A stretch of DNA of 64,000 bases from Gigaspora margarita (taxonomy: Eukaryota > Glomeromycota > Glomeromycetes > Diversisporales > Gigasporaceae). Both the position numbers and the translations under genes were made by a program. Under the pieces are notes generated by a model. The model did no database searches. It saw only the letters and a list, made by a program, of their open reading frames with translations, and was not told where the DNA came from. Each line of letters starts with the position of its first letter. Position 1 is the first letter of the stretch. Of the stretch, positions 24,001-35,234 are shown piece by piece. The stretch covers positions 19,489 to 83,488 of the forward strand of contig WTPW01000192.1 in NCBI GenBank assembly GCA_009809945.1, in the 5' to 3' direction.

Positions 24001-24280
24001 CAGTGTTGTCATGGAACAGCTTTGGACAATGATTTGGACAATTTTGGACAATTTTGAACAATTAAATAAAGTAAAATAACTTAAAATTTTATTAAGATAA
24101 CCTATTTTAATTTTAACTGGAATATGTTTAGCACCTAAAAAAATATATAGTTATATATTTTTTAGATAGATTTATTAATCATTAAGGCCTGGACAAGCTT
24201 TGGACAATCTTGGACGTTTGGACAATTTTGGACGCAGACAAGCCAAAAAAGGCTGTGGACAGCCAAAACGTACAACACTA
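24001..24280. mobile_element. hAT-type MITE, GGACAATT family, copy 2
   Basis: Ends CAGTGTTGTCATGGAACAG and ACGTACAACACTA; perfect 8-bp TSD GTTAAAGG (23993-24000, 24281-24288). Nested inside the GGGCC element. Confidence 0.93.
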
Positions 24281-25585
24281 GTTAAAGGGAGTTAGCTTTA
24301 GAATAGAGCTTATATTAAACAAGTATAAGTAGGGTTTAAAGGGTTAAATAGGAACCCATATTTTATTTAATCCAATTTCATTAGGATCCATAGCATTTTA
24401 TTTGTATTAAAAATTTATTTAAAATAAATTCGTTGTTTTCAAAATGTCATTACGTGACAAATATAATTGGTTTAACAAAAGTCATCCTATAGTAAATAAC
24501 TACTCTAAATCTAACAGAACTTCTAACCCTAAAAACTAAATCTAACCCTAAATCTAACTAACCAAACATCAATATAACAGCTCACCGAAGAGTTCCATAC
24601 ATGATCTATCACCCTACCCATGAAATATTAAAATGATAACAGGCACTATAATAGTGTGACTCTGGTAACAACAGCACTAAAATGACGATACTGAAATTAA
24701 CAGTGGCACTAGTGATGAATCAATGACTAAAAGGAAGGTAAGCAAGAGTCAATAAAAAACAAAACAAAAAGGAAAAAACAAAAAAAAAAGTGACGCCTAT
24801 TAACGAGATTAGCAGTGCGTCAAAAATGGCAACACAAAATTAACGCTGTGCCGACAATGACGAAGTTACTAATATATTACGAAAATTCTACCATATGACG
24901 ACCTCAAGCGATGACTTCAATATATGAGCAAAAGCACTATTGTACGATGACTCCAAGCGATGGCTCCAATACGAAGACTCTATGAAGCACGAAAAATTCA
25001 AGACAACAAAACCAGAGAAGAGAAGGTGCTAAAGCGGTTGCTAAAAAAAAACAAATTTAATTAGTTTACAAGTAAAAAAGAAAAAACAACGTAAATTAAA
25101 AAAAAAATACTTATAGTGTATTTATATCATGCTGATCTGTATGACTAGGAGAGTTTATACCGAAAAAGTATATATAATATCTAACTAATAGGAACTATAG
25201 CAAAAATAATATAGTTTTTTGCTGAGTATTATTGGGCTATACCAGGCCTATTTACTAAACCCGACCTGAGTCCAATATTTAATAAACCCGATTTGAACCC
25301 GGCCCACTTTACAAACAAACTTTAAAATTTAGACCTGACCTGTGCACAAACCCGGCCTGATCCTAAAACCCGTGGGTTTAGCCCAGCCCAATACGGACCC
25401 TAATAATAGATTATGTACTTATATAAATTTTGAGGTAGATATATTCAACCTATTTCTCATTTTGTAGTTCAGTAGACTATACTGTGGGAAGCCTGTGTAA
25501 CCTTCTTCTCCTCAATATGTAAACAATAATAGCCAAGAATCGCATACTCAAAGCAGTGTTTTTATAGCGAACCTAGTATCTAGAA

Positions 25586-25808
25586 TAGGAATGGGAATAG
25601 TCAGTCATTTTTGGTTAACTAGTTTATGACTGTTGGCTGTATATTGTGATCCTATGACCCAAAACAGATAATTTTGGTACCATTTAATTCATCTTAATAA
25701 GATAATTTAAATGGTACCAAAATTATCTGTTTTGGATTATTGGATTATAGAATATGGCCAATAGTCATAAACTAGTTGACCAAAATGATCTAACTGTGCT
25801 CATCTCTA
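25586..25808. mobile_element. hAT-type foldback MITE
   Basis: Ends TAGGAATGGG and CTCATCTCTA; TSD ATCTAGAA/GTCTAGAA (one mismatch). Almost entirely palindromic. The centre is CAAAACAGATAATTTTGGTA and its inverse around a CATCTTAATAAGAT loop, a relative of the GAGAC modules in layout. Confidence 0.8.
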
Positions 25809-26041
25809 GTCTAGAATACAAAATATAAAGAAAAATAAATTGTATAGAGGTAATAGTCAGATCCTAGGCCCATCTCAAAAGGCTATAATTACACCTAAGA
25901 AGACTATTCTATAAGGATAAATCGCATATTTTTGTGAACTGGACCAATCACTCTAACTAATTATTGGGTTATTAAAATAATAACCATGTGTCTGTTGAAC
26001 CTAGAGTGCGCCATAGCATGCCAATTTAGATGTAATACAGG

Positions 26042-26322
26042 CAGTGTTGTCACAGAACAGCCTTGGACAATGACTTGGACAATTTTGGACAATTTTGGAC
26101 AATTAAATAAAGTAAAATTACTTAAAATTTTATTAAGACAACCTATTTTAATTTTAGCTGGAATGTGTTCAGCACCTAAAAAAAATATATAGTTATATAT
26201 TTTTTAGATAGATTTATTAATTATTAAAGCCTGAACAAGCTTTGGACAATCTTGGATATTTGGACAATTTTGGACGTGGACAAGCTAAAAAAGGCTATGG
26301 ACAGCCAAAACGTACAACACTG
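26042..26322. mobile_element. hAT-type MITE, GGACAATT family, copy 3
   Basis: Same ends and subterminal repeats as copies 1 and 2; flanks AATACAGG/GGTACAGG match 6 of 8. A 68-codon ORF overlapping it (25986-26192) is not a gene. Confidence 0.88.
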
Positions 26323-26863
26323 GGTACAGGTATAGCAAGCCAATCACAATAAAATATATAAATATACTATATTGTTATATATATAGCAATAGTATATTAT
26401 AAATATTAATAATTCACATGTATAACAATTAGAAATGTTAAAATGCTTATATGAAACCTGCTCAAACAGGTTCAAAGTACAAATTTTACAGGTTGCTTAT
26501 AAATTTTTGAGCACTTATAAGCAAATATGCTTTTAATACTCCAAGCAAATATGCTTTAAATTTGCTTCAAGCAAACATGTTTAAACATATATACTTTAAA
26601 CTAGAAGTGTTAAAATGATTATATACATATGGGCGGATTTGACTCCGATCACAAAAAAAGTGATTATTGCAAATCCAACGTTGATTGGTTAATTTTTATT
26701 GAATACATAGTAAATATAGGGTTACGTAGAAACAACCTGTACCTTTTTTTCTAAATATACTATAGTCTGAAACTTTATATTTACATTCGACAAGACCTTA
26801 ATTTCAAAGATCCCAAAATCATTTTTCAAGATCCTAAAATAGGCGCGACTTCCACTAGTAACA

Positions 26864-29491
26864 ATGCCAAAGGGTTCGCCACATAAAAATGTGGGACCAT
26901 GTGCAATATGTGGAAATAACAACCTTAAAGAAAAGTTTCGCAAACTAACGCCAAATCTTTTGCCTAAAACTATGCAAAGTCCGGCTGCTTTTAGTTTAAA
27001 AGCTAAGCTTCATTTGAACGATCAACTTTCTCAAAAACACTATACCGATTTTGTAGTGTTTGATAGAAATTTAAGCCCAAGTGAAAAACGGGTGTTCAAA
27101 ATAAATTTAGTTTACAAGGTTGGCAAAAAGGGCAAAAATCCTAATGAATAGTCCAATACTGAAAACTGTTACCAAAGTGGCTTGAACATTCCTAAGGATA
27201 AGGAAAAAACATTTGAATGGTACTTTAAATCTGCCAAGAGTGGAAATTCTAATGGACAATTGTTTGTTGGAAATTGCTACCAACATGGAATAGGTGTTCC
27301 TAAAGATGAGAAAAAAGCATTTGAATAGTACTTGAAATCTGCAAAAGGTGGAAATTCCAATGGACAATTAAGTGTTGGAAACTGCTACCAAAATGGAGTA
27401 GGCACTTTTAAGAATGAGAAAATAGCATTTGAATGGTACTTGAAGTCCACCAGTAGTGGAAATTCTGATAAGCAATTAAATGTTAAAAAAAGACCCTTTT
27501 CAAGTGTGCAATCAACATCAGGACAAAACAAACGATTTGTTGCCTTTGGAAGGGAGTCTAAAAAAGAATTATCATCCCTAATTATACAACATCAATTAGT
27601 TTCAGGAAATAAACAACTTATCGCCCACGTGTGTAGCATTCAATTAGACGTTAATGATGAAAGCGTTAAATTAAATTACCAGCCATTCAATAAAGAAAAG
27701 GAACTTTCTAAGTTGGATGCTATCATTCGGGCGTCTGATGAGTCTTTGCTGTCCCGTGACGGCTATCGCCGTTTAGCTGCCATTGAACCCCAACTTGTTC
27801 AAGAGCATCAAGTTGCAGCACGAAGGATTGAAATAACCAACTTAATAAATGAAAAAGTTGGAATTGGGATTTTTAATACTGGTAATCAGGATGATAGTAT
27901 ATCATCTGAACATAGTAACATGATAGTGAATGGACAATCAGAAATTCAAAATGGCGCCTTTAGATCAATCAAATCCATTCTGAATGTTCTTGTTCCGGTT
28001 TGGAAAAAATCTTCTCCTCCTATTCTTGTTCCGGGAGATACGATTAAGTTAAAACTTGGTGGTGACGGGTATAATGTGGGCTGTAAGCAAAACCACGTAA
28101 TGATGATGATCTGTCTTCTAAATGAAGGTAAAATGGTTTTGAAGCCAGATAATCAACATTGGTAAGTTTTACTATATAAATTATTAATTATTATTTAACT
28201 AACTATTAAGTATTAATTATCTTTTTAGCATTTGCCTATATATTAAAAATGAAAAGTACGATAAATTAGCGAAAGTTGGGCATATATTTGAAAACGAACT
28301 TTTAGATCTCAAAAATAATGGTTTTTTCGATCATGATAGTATTTAATGGCCAATCGAACATTATTTTTGTGAAGACTGGAAGTTCATGTATATAATTATG
28401 GGACTGAACGCTCCAAATGCAAACTATTTTTGTTTGTACTGCAATTGTGATGCGGCATCTCAGTGTGATATGGATCGAGATTGGACCAATGCGGGAAATT
28501 TTAAGTGTAATATATAATCGTTGTAAAATAATTTTTTTTAAATAGATTTAATAAATATTTTTGACAATACTTATAAATTTTATATATTTTATATGTATAT
28601 TTTATAAATTTAAAAATTTTATTAGGCACAAAAAAATTAGCCTTATTTTCAACTATTGATCAAAATAAGTATATTCCCGATAAGCTTCATTTGCTTTTGC
28701 GTATATCAGATACGTTAATGGAATGCTTTTTTAACGACCTAACTAAAAAAAAAGAATTCGAAAAGCAAATAAAGCCGAATATTGAAGCAGCATTTAAAAT
28801 TTTTGGAGTTCGTTTTGAATTTTTTAAATCTGCAGGTAGCAAGTGGAATTGGACTTCGCTAATGGGCACAGATAAAAAAAAATGTTAGAAAAATTCCCAG
28901 CATCTCGATTTATTTTGGGTATACGTGGAAAAAATATTGAACAATTGCGGCGTGAATTTTACCGATTGTACAATATTTTACGACAATCGCAACTTACTAA
29001 TCAAGAAATTCACCAATTTAAGATTGATGCAGAAAATTGGGTTCGAGCTTTTTGTCGTCCTTCGCAAGGTCCTATAAATTCTTCGCAAAATTTTGGGCTT
29101 TATTGGAAAGCAGATATTACACCGTATATGCACGTGTTCGCAAAACATATACCTTTATTTATGCATCAATTAAAAGCTAAAGGTCTTTCATTACGAATAT
29201 TTTCTACTTCAAGCATAGAAAAAAAAATCATAATCAGGTAATATAAACCTTTGTAAAAATATATTTATGTATATTTTTTAATGAATTTACCTTTAGGTCT
29301 GACTATTTTTCGGAGGCACTACCATGGGAGGTGGCAACAAAGAAAGATCTGTCGTCTACGATATAATGTCATTTGAAAATCAGAAACTGTTTTATCTAAT
29401 CAGTAATATGCCCAAAGAAATTACTACGCGAAAGATTAATGCCAATAACAAGGAAAATTTATCGCATTTATTTAACGATCCTGGCCAATAA
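26864..29491 (+). pseudogene. Transposase-like gene with in-frame Sel1 repeats
   Basis: Exons 26864-28161, 28229-28504, 28626-29237 and 29297-29491, each with GT...AG borders. Order: N-terminal CAICGNN (CxxC) domain; four Sel1-like repeats of 36 residues (about 27107-27485; GNSNGQLSVGNCYQNGVG pattern); then a large domain with GDGYNVG, ENELLDLKNNGFFDHDSI, GLNAPNANYFCLYCNCDA, DKLHLLLRISDTLMECFF, WNWTSLMG, ITPYMHVFAKHIP, SSIEKK and GGTTMGGGNKERSVVYDIM. From memory this body matches a large uncharacterised family in arbuscular mycorrhizal fungi; the Asp and Glu motifs suggest a DDE-type transposase, but that is inference. Breaks: TAG 27149, TAG 27326-27328, TAA near 28345, frameshifts in two A9 runs (28873-28881, about 29219-29227), TGA 29300-29302. 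Exon 1 is otherwise open for 433 codons. The A-run shifts could be sequencing errors. Confidence 0.72.
27107..27485 (+). repeat. Four Sel1-like (TPR-type) repeats, 108 bp each
   Basis: Consecutive units show the Sel1 pattern GN.N.Q...GNCYQ.G.G..KD..KAFEWYLKSA. The two TAG stops align with Gln and Trp in sister units, so both can be explained by single C-to-T or G-to-A changes. These solenoid repeats usually mediate protein-protein contacts. Confidence 0.85.
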
Positions 29492-29859
29492 TGAAAATTG
29501 ACTAAAGCTATTTTCAGCTTAGCTGGTTAAGTTTTTCAAAATCAGCTATCAATTTCTTATAATGATAATAATTCGTGTATAAGTTTTTGGTTATTACAAA
29601 AAATTGTAATAAAGGTTAATGAAGAAGCAATTTAAATTTATACGATCAATCCATAACATAATTTTAACTGCATGGACTTTGTTAATAGCATTCGAAAACA
29701 GTTCATTAACCTCTGTGGTAAATCTATTTTTAGGCTCAAATTATCTTCTGTTAATATGAATATCGCAAACTAAACATGAACCTATTAGCTTGCTGGATAG
29801 CAAAATTCTAATTGAGAAGGTCTTTTGGGTAGTTTAATATTTTATAATATAAATTTTAA
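29492..29859. other. Spacer between transposase-like gene and SPRY array
   Basis: AT-rich, no clear exon. The missing N-terminal part of a SPRY domain is not visible here. Confidence 0.5.
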
Positions 29860-30960
29860 GGTATTGCATTCCGAAATTTAAAAGGCATCTTGTATCCTTG
29901 TGTTGGAATGGGATCGCAAGAAGGATCTATAGAAGTAAATTTTGGTAGTAGAAAATTTAAATATGCAGGTAATGCTTAATAATTATAAATATATGTTTTC
30001 CTTGATTTGTAATTACTATCGTGTGATTCTTATTAAATATAGGTTTAAAAGTGAAACCCCCTTAAAAAATAAGGAATATTACTATTATTCTTTTTTTAAG
30101 AACGATTTAGCGTAGCTTATGAGCGTTTTCATTTATTTGTAATTTAATACGGGTAAATCGCATTTATAGAATTGTAACTAGAAGACTCAAGATAATGAAT
30201 ATTATAATTATCTTTTTATAGGTTTCGTGAAAGCATTAAAATGCATCTTGTATCCTTGTGTTGGAATGGGTCGCAAGAAGGATCTATAGAAGTAAATTTT
30301 GGTAGTAGAAAATTTAAATATGCAGGTAATGCTTAATAATTATAAATATATGTTTTCCTTGATTTGTAATTACTATCATGTGATTCTTATTAAATATAGG
30401 TTTAAAAGTGAAACCCCCCTAAAAAATAAGGAATATTCTATTATTCTTTTTTTAAGAACAATTTAGCATAGCTTATGAGCATTTTCATTTATTTGTAATT
30501 TAATACGGGTAAATCGACATTTATAGAATTGTAACTAGAAGACTCAAAATAATGAATATTATAATTATCTTTTTATAGGTTTCGTGACAGCATTAAAATG
30601 CATCTTGTATCCTTGTGTTGGAATGGGGTCGCAAAAAGGATCTATAGAAGTAAATTTTGGTAGTAGAAAATTTAAATATGCAGGTAATGTTTAATAATTA
30701 TAAATATATGTTTTTCTTGATTTGTAATTACTATCGTGTTATTCTTATTAAATATAGGTTTAAAGTGAAACCTCCTTAAAAAATAAGGAATATTACTATT
30801 ATTCTTTTTTTAAGAACGATTTAGCGTAGCTTATGAGCTTTTTCATTTATTTATAATTTAATACGGGTAAATCAACATTTATAGAATTGTAACTAGAAGA
30901 CTCAAGATAATGAATATTATAATTATCTTTTTATAGGTATCGTGAAAGCATTAAAATCAT
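29860..30960 (+). repeat. Tandem triplication of a SPRY-tail exon plus intron (357 bp)
   Basis: Three copies at 357-358 bp periods of an exon (29860-29968, 30222-30324, 30579-30683) reading ILYPCVGMGSQEGSIEVNF then GSRKFKYAG. This matches the C-terminal strands of the B30.2/SPRY fold (recognised by pattern). Each is followed by a near-identical intron-like segment with GT start and TTTTTATAG end, and a fourth unit starts at 30936 and stops. Copy 2 has a 1-bp deletion that shifts frame. High identity implies recent duplication. Lies inside the 6.7 kb TIR element. Confidence 0.8.
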
Positions 30961-31002
30961 ACAAGGTGAAGAATCACAAGTGATATTGATGAAATTTAAT
31001 TT

Positions 31003-31432
31003 ATTGCGGTTTGCAAAATTTTGATGATCATAAAAAAAAAAGAAATCGATGATTTCGATTCTGATTTTCAATTTTAACAATTTTTTAGACTTTAGATTAG
31101 ACTTTATGGTGGTCTGTAATTTCGTGATGATGATAGCGAAAAATTTGAGATTTTAATTTCCTATTTTTGATTAATAACGTCTATATTATATTCGGAATCT
31201 TTAAAATTCTCTAAGAATCGAAAAATCCACTAGAATCGGCCAATTTCTCGTGATTTTATATGACATTATGACCTGCAAAAGTTACATCTTTTTGCAAACC
31301 GCTATATTAAGATTTATAAAATATCCTCAAATCTAACTAATCTAAAAGTTAAAAAATAGGAAATCAGAACCAGAAATCATCGATTTCTTTTATTTTTTTG
31401 ATCATCAAATTTTACATTTTTTTGCGGGCCGT
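31003..31432. mobile_element. Foldback MITE (AAATCGATGATTTC)
   Basis: Inverted arms of about 65 bp: GATGATCATAAAAAAAAAAG, then AAATCGATGATTTCGATTCT, and inverted at 31360-31425. The outermost ends are CGGTTTGC / GCGGGCCG. No TSD resolved. Confidence 0.7.
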
Positions 31433-32330
31433 GATAATGATTAGTTAAATCAATAATTGGATATTCAACCACTTTTATTACTTAATTATAATTGTACTAT
31501 ACATTTGATTATCCCAATAACATAAAATGTAACTTTCTAACTGTAAATTTTGAATCTTAAATGAATACTACAATATGCCAATTGCTACTCGTGGAAACAT
31601 TTAATAAATAAAAGACTTTTTGAATTACATTTTGAATTAAACCGATTACATAATTCATATAGATCTAGCATTATAATCCCGGTAGTTGATGTGATCAATA
31701 TAGTGAAGCGATAGAATCGTCCCAATCATGTTATGGATTAATCGCTAAAACTTATGTCATAAATAGTTACAGCAATCATTGGGATAATTTTACCGTATCA
31801 CTAGATCAATATAATCGATTGAGAAAGTTAGCTACATAAATATAAATTTTATATATAAATGAAAATGAATATAAAAAGAATTACCTAAAGCCATTTAATA
31901 AGCGTAAGTTATATATATTCATCAAGGAGAAACTTCTAATTGGATAATAACGATCATGATTATCAGCATAATGGCCAAAGGTGTGGAAGTTAATGTAGCA
32001 ACTCCAATATTCATTGTTATCAGTTTGAGCATAAAGATCGACTTTTATTTTTTATAACGCCAATTAAAACCTTAGCGCTATTTAATTATTGTAATACTTC
32101 TCATTGATCTAAATCTACTAGAGTATATCGCTATACGCTATATCTCTAAAGAAATAAAAAAAAATTATCTATTTAATTGTTGAAAGGGCACTCGAGGTAA
32201 AATAAATCTATAATTTTTTTGAGTCGATTTGCTATTTGAAGAATTCACGTTTGGATCCATCTTGTGAACTTGTGGTAGATTTGGTACGGCGGGTCTAATA
32301 AAATAAATGATTAATAAAAATAATAATAAT
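31433..32330. other. Stretch without recognised gene
   Basis: AT-rich with no convincing ORF or TIR; within the 6.7 kb element. Confidence 0.5.
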
Positions 32331-32339
32331 AATGATAAC

Positions 32340-32395
32340 TAACAAAACGATCCTTTAAAACTATAAAACTATAGTTTTGAAGGATCATTTTGTTA
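32340..32395. repeat. Hairpin downstream of minus-strand exon
   Basis: AACAAAACGATCCTTTAAAA and its inverse form a 25-bp stem just past the 3' end of the exon at 32404-32650. It could be a 3'-end structure or a tiny MITE. Confidence 0.6.
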
Positions 32396-32403
32396 ACAGG
32401 CTC

Positions 32404-32650
32404 CTATATTAACTCATACTGTTCAGAAAATTCTCCAGAATCTGCTATAAATTTACAAGTTGCAGTGCCACAGTGAAAAACGCGTTCATTCTCTTTAAAT
32501 TCAGATTGAGACCAACCAAAGCTAACTCCGTAAGAACCTTCATTGTCCATAAATAAAACATATCCTATAGTTCTTAGTTTTGGATCTTGTCTAATGTTCC
32601 AATAATCATAATTAACTAATTGTTTCAATCTTTGTTCTCCAGCTTCTCCC
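32404..32650 (-). CDS. Terminal exon of an unidentified gene
   Basis: Open from a good acceptor (GTTCTTTTCAG, minus strand at 32651) to a TAA at about 32404. It encodes about 80 residues starting GEAGEQRLKQLVNYDYWNIR, with IGYVLFMDNEGSYGVSFGW and GTATCKFIADSGEFSEQ. Composition is protein-like (Gly, Trp and Cys present) rather than an AT-driven shadow. No upstream exon identified. Family not recognised; it may be another captured host exon. Confidence 0.4.
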
Positions 32651-33369
32651 TGAAAAGAACACGAATATTTTCATTGCACAGGGCTATACCAGAAAGAAGG
32701 CTCATATTCAAAAAAATAAACAAATATATTTTCAGGAAAAGCGTTTATAGAAACTTGTTTTGTGCCTACTGAATGCCTATTAAAACCAAGACGTTTTTTA
32801 ATAAGAACTATAAACGCATCTTGATAAAATGTGACTTGCTCAAGAAGAGGTTGAAGAAGTGTTTTGCGGTGAGGTATAATTTTATTATTTCGGTGCTTAA
32901 TTCTTTCATGAGTAACAAGATCTTTTCGAGAAGAAAAAATCTTGACAAAGTTGGCATTTACTAGCCATTGTGGGTCTAATACATAGGTATTTCTTGCTTA
33001 ATAATTAATTGGAGAACTAGAAAAGATAGTGGAGACTTAGGTATTCTAGATATTAACTGTTGTCTTGGTTTAGAATAAGATGATTGTACAATTGCTGATG
33101 TTTTAAAACCGCACTAATGATTGTTAGAGGTTATTGCTAACAACGTATTTGGGTATATAATCAAAATTTGAAATATCGCAATTAAATTTTTTAATCGATT
33201 TGATTGGTTAATAATACGTTTTGATCATCGTATGTGACAAAATCGAATTTTGTGACAATATTGAATGGAGTCAAATCCGCCCATATGAAAACCTGCTTGA
33301 GCAGATTTAAAACATAAACTTTTATAGTTTGCTTGTTAATTTTTAATATTTTGAATATCAAACTTCTAA

Positions 33370-33493
33370 TTGTGCTAAATTCCAATGCACTAAATCTTAA
33401 AAGAACAAACCTGAAAAAAATCTTAATTATAAATTTTTGGTATTAATTTATTTTTTGAGATTTAGTATATTGGAATTTAGTACAATTGGAATT
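33370..33493. mobile_element. Short palindromic MITE
   Basis: TTCTAATTGTGCTAAATTCC at the left and its diverged inverse at the right, about 125 bp, in the right part of the hAT-type element. Confidence 0.6.
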
Positions 33494-34239
33494 TTAATAT
33501 TTGGGATATTGATACAAAATTGCTCAAAACAAATATGCTACTTTAAACATGCTTAAAACAAATATATTTTTAACTATTATTTTTAAACCTGTTTTAAATA
33601 TACTTCTAAAAATTATAAACTAATAGATATACTATACAACTATTAAATAACTATCCTATATATTGTTTTGTTTAAACACATATATCATTATCTTGTATTG
33701 TACATGCATGTGTATTTTTTAAAGCATATGATCAACTACCCATGATCAAATCAGCAATAATCAAAAAGTGGTTCTGGAATTTGCTATAATTATATTGATA
33801 TTTAGTGATAAGTTCTATCTTACAGATTAAACCTTTTATTTAGATAGTATGAATTATTAAGCATACTTGTAAAAGCATATTTATATATAAACTGGTTTAG
33901 TCAAGCATAAACTCAAACTGCTTGAGCAATTAATGAACTAAGCATGTTTGTATAAGCATGCTTATATAAATCTGCTTATATAAGCATGCATATATAAAGT
34001 TAGTTTATAAAACTAGTTTAGCTTGTTTTGGCACCTACTTCAAGCATAAACCAAACTGTTTGAGCAATTTAATATTCCTAATACCAATACATGCTATACT
34101 TTTAATTTTGAATATTTCATTTTGTTATTAAACATGATCAAATATAATTTATTTGATTGTTTCATCTTATCATTAAAACATCTAAGTATTAAACTTTTTG
34201 GTTTCAATTAATAAACACTTTTTATTCGTAGAGCTCCAA

Positions 34240-34660
34240 CTCTTTTTGACGATCATCTGGACCATATTTCTGACGGAAGAAAAACAAAAAGTTTTTTGTT
34301 AGAGCGTTGCCTGTACTTTTAGTATAGTAGGATACTACAGTAGGCAGTTTTTATAAAGGTTAACTGCTTTTCCTCAGGGACTTCTTTGTATATTTGGCAT
34401 GCAAGCCAGAAGCGTCAGTTGTACAAGATAACTGGCAGAGCGCCCTTGGTACAAAAAATTTTGGTGGAGAGCAAGAGCTTCTTCGTCGATGAAGGCTACT
34501 GTGGTAAAACAGTGGGGAACAACAAAAAAATGAGTTTTTCTGACTATACACTCCCTTAGTCCAAGAGAGAATTTACGAACCCCTTCTACCATATTCTCGC
34601 TGAGTTTTTTTTTACTAGAATTTTGGCAAAAAAGTAGGAAATCTGGCATACCCTCTCCAA
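34240..34660 (-). pseudogene. Decayed ORF, unknown
   Basis: The minus strand is open from about 34649 to 34374 (about 90 codons; MPDFLLFCQNSSKKKLSENM, then VRKFSLGLRECI and HCFTTVAFIDEEALALHQNF). Reading continues past a stop towards 34240. Base composition is less AT-rich than the surroundings, consistent with former coding sequence. A second frame overlaps. No family recognised. Confidence 0.3.
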
Positions 34661-35033
34661 AAGATTGGCATTGTTGTTCCTATCCTAATCGGAAAGAAGG
34701 CATGCAAGGTGGTAAACAGGAATAACGCGTGATGAGATAGTAATGCAAAGTTGTAGACCAGTTGGGTTTAATTGAATTCTAGATTTTTCTTTTTTCTTTT
34801 CTTTTTGTACATATAACATATTCATAAATAGATATTTATGTAGTGTTATATAATTTTTATCGTTTAGTGTTTAGACGTATTAGCACCTTCATTTTCTATT
34901 TTTCATGACTTTTTCTTTGTTCTTCTCTTTTGTTTGTTTTTCTTGGTTGTTTCTATTTTTGGGTTTGTTTGTTGGATTCATTTAGTTGTATATTCCCCCT
35001 TTTTTTATATATCCTTTCTTTTTCTTCGTCATT

Positions 35034-35228
35034 ATGAGTAGCTCAGAGATGAAGTTTTTTGAAGGATTAGAATATGAAGAGGAAGCTAAGAGCCTTGTCA
35101 TAACTTTGGAGAAGTATAAGGTCAATAACTTAAACTAATTCTTGGTAGACAAACATCAGTGCGGTAGCCAGACTTGGGTCTTTGTAAAAAGATTGGGTTC
35201 TGCACAGCCGAAGTATTTAGTTTGCTGA
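35034..35228 (+). pseudogene. Short ORF with internal TAA, possible FAR1/MULE N-terminus
   Basis: ATG at 35034 after a pyrimidine-rich leader: MSSSEMKFFEGLEYEEEAKS, then a TAA (35136-35138), then in the same frame FLVDKHQCGSQTWVFVKRLG and a TGA. The spacing of acidic start, VDKH..C and WVFV recalls N-terminal zinc-binding (FAR1-like) domains of Mutator-type transposases, but the match is weak. Confidence 0.25.
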
Positions 35229-35234
35229 TTGATA

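Larger units (their letters stand above)
23196..25402. mobile_element. hAT-type element with GGGCC-rich ends, 2.2 kb
   Basis: Ends TAGAGTCCATATTGGGC and GCCCAATACGGACCCTA with a perfect TSD ATAATAGA (23188-23195, 25403-25410). Subterminal regions are packed with GGGC/GCCC motifs, as hAT transposases often require. No transposase found inside. Holds two complete younger insertions (23587-23869 and 24001-24280). Confidence 0.9.
26626..33287. mobile_element. 6.7 kb TIR transposon with captured Sel1 and SPRY sequence
   Basis: Inverted ends CATATGGGCGGATTTGACTC at both sides, then a second shared block around CCAATCAA. TA/TATA-type target. The uninterrupted paralogous sequence at 26430 marks the insertion point. 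Cargo: a transposase-like gene (26864-29491) carrying Sel1-like repeats, a triplicated SPRY-tail exon (29860-30960), a foldback MITE (31003-31432) and one exon of an unknown minus-strand gene (32404-32650). I infer a Pack-type (gene-capturing) transposon; the superfamily is undetermined. Confidence 0.75.
26430..34080. mobile_element. hAT-type element containing a 6.7 kb insertion
   Basis: Ends TAGAAATGTTAAAATG and, inverted, TAGGAATATTAAATTG; TSD ATAACAAT/ATACCAAT (26422-26429, 34081-34088). Subterminal repeats of AAGCAAATATGCTT and ATAAGCATGCTTATA. A second block starting TAGAAGTGTTAAAATGATTA at 26602 was split by the element at 26626-33287; the block at 26430 supplies the uninterrupted version (ATGCTTATATGAAACCTGCT). 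Confidence 0.82.

Noticed and set aside
28687..28869. 60-codon minus-strand ORF
   Set aside because: Antisense shadow of exon 3 of the transposase-like gene.
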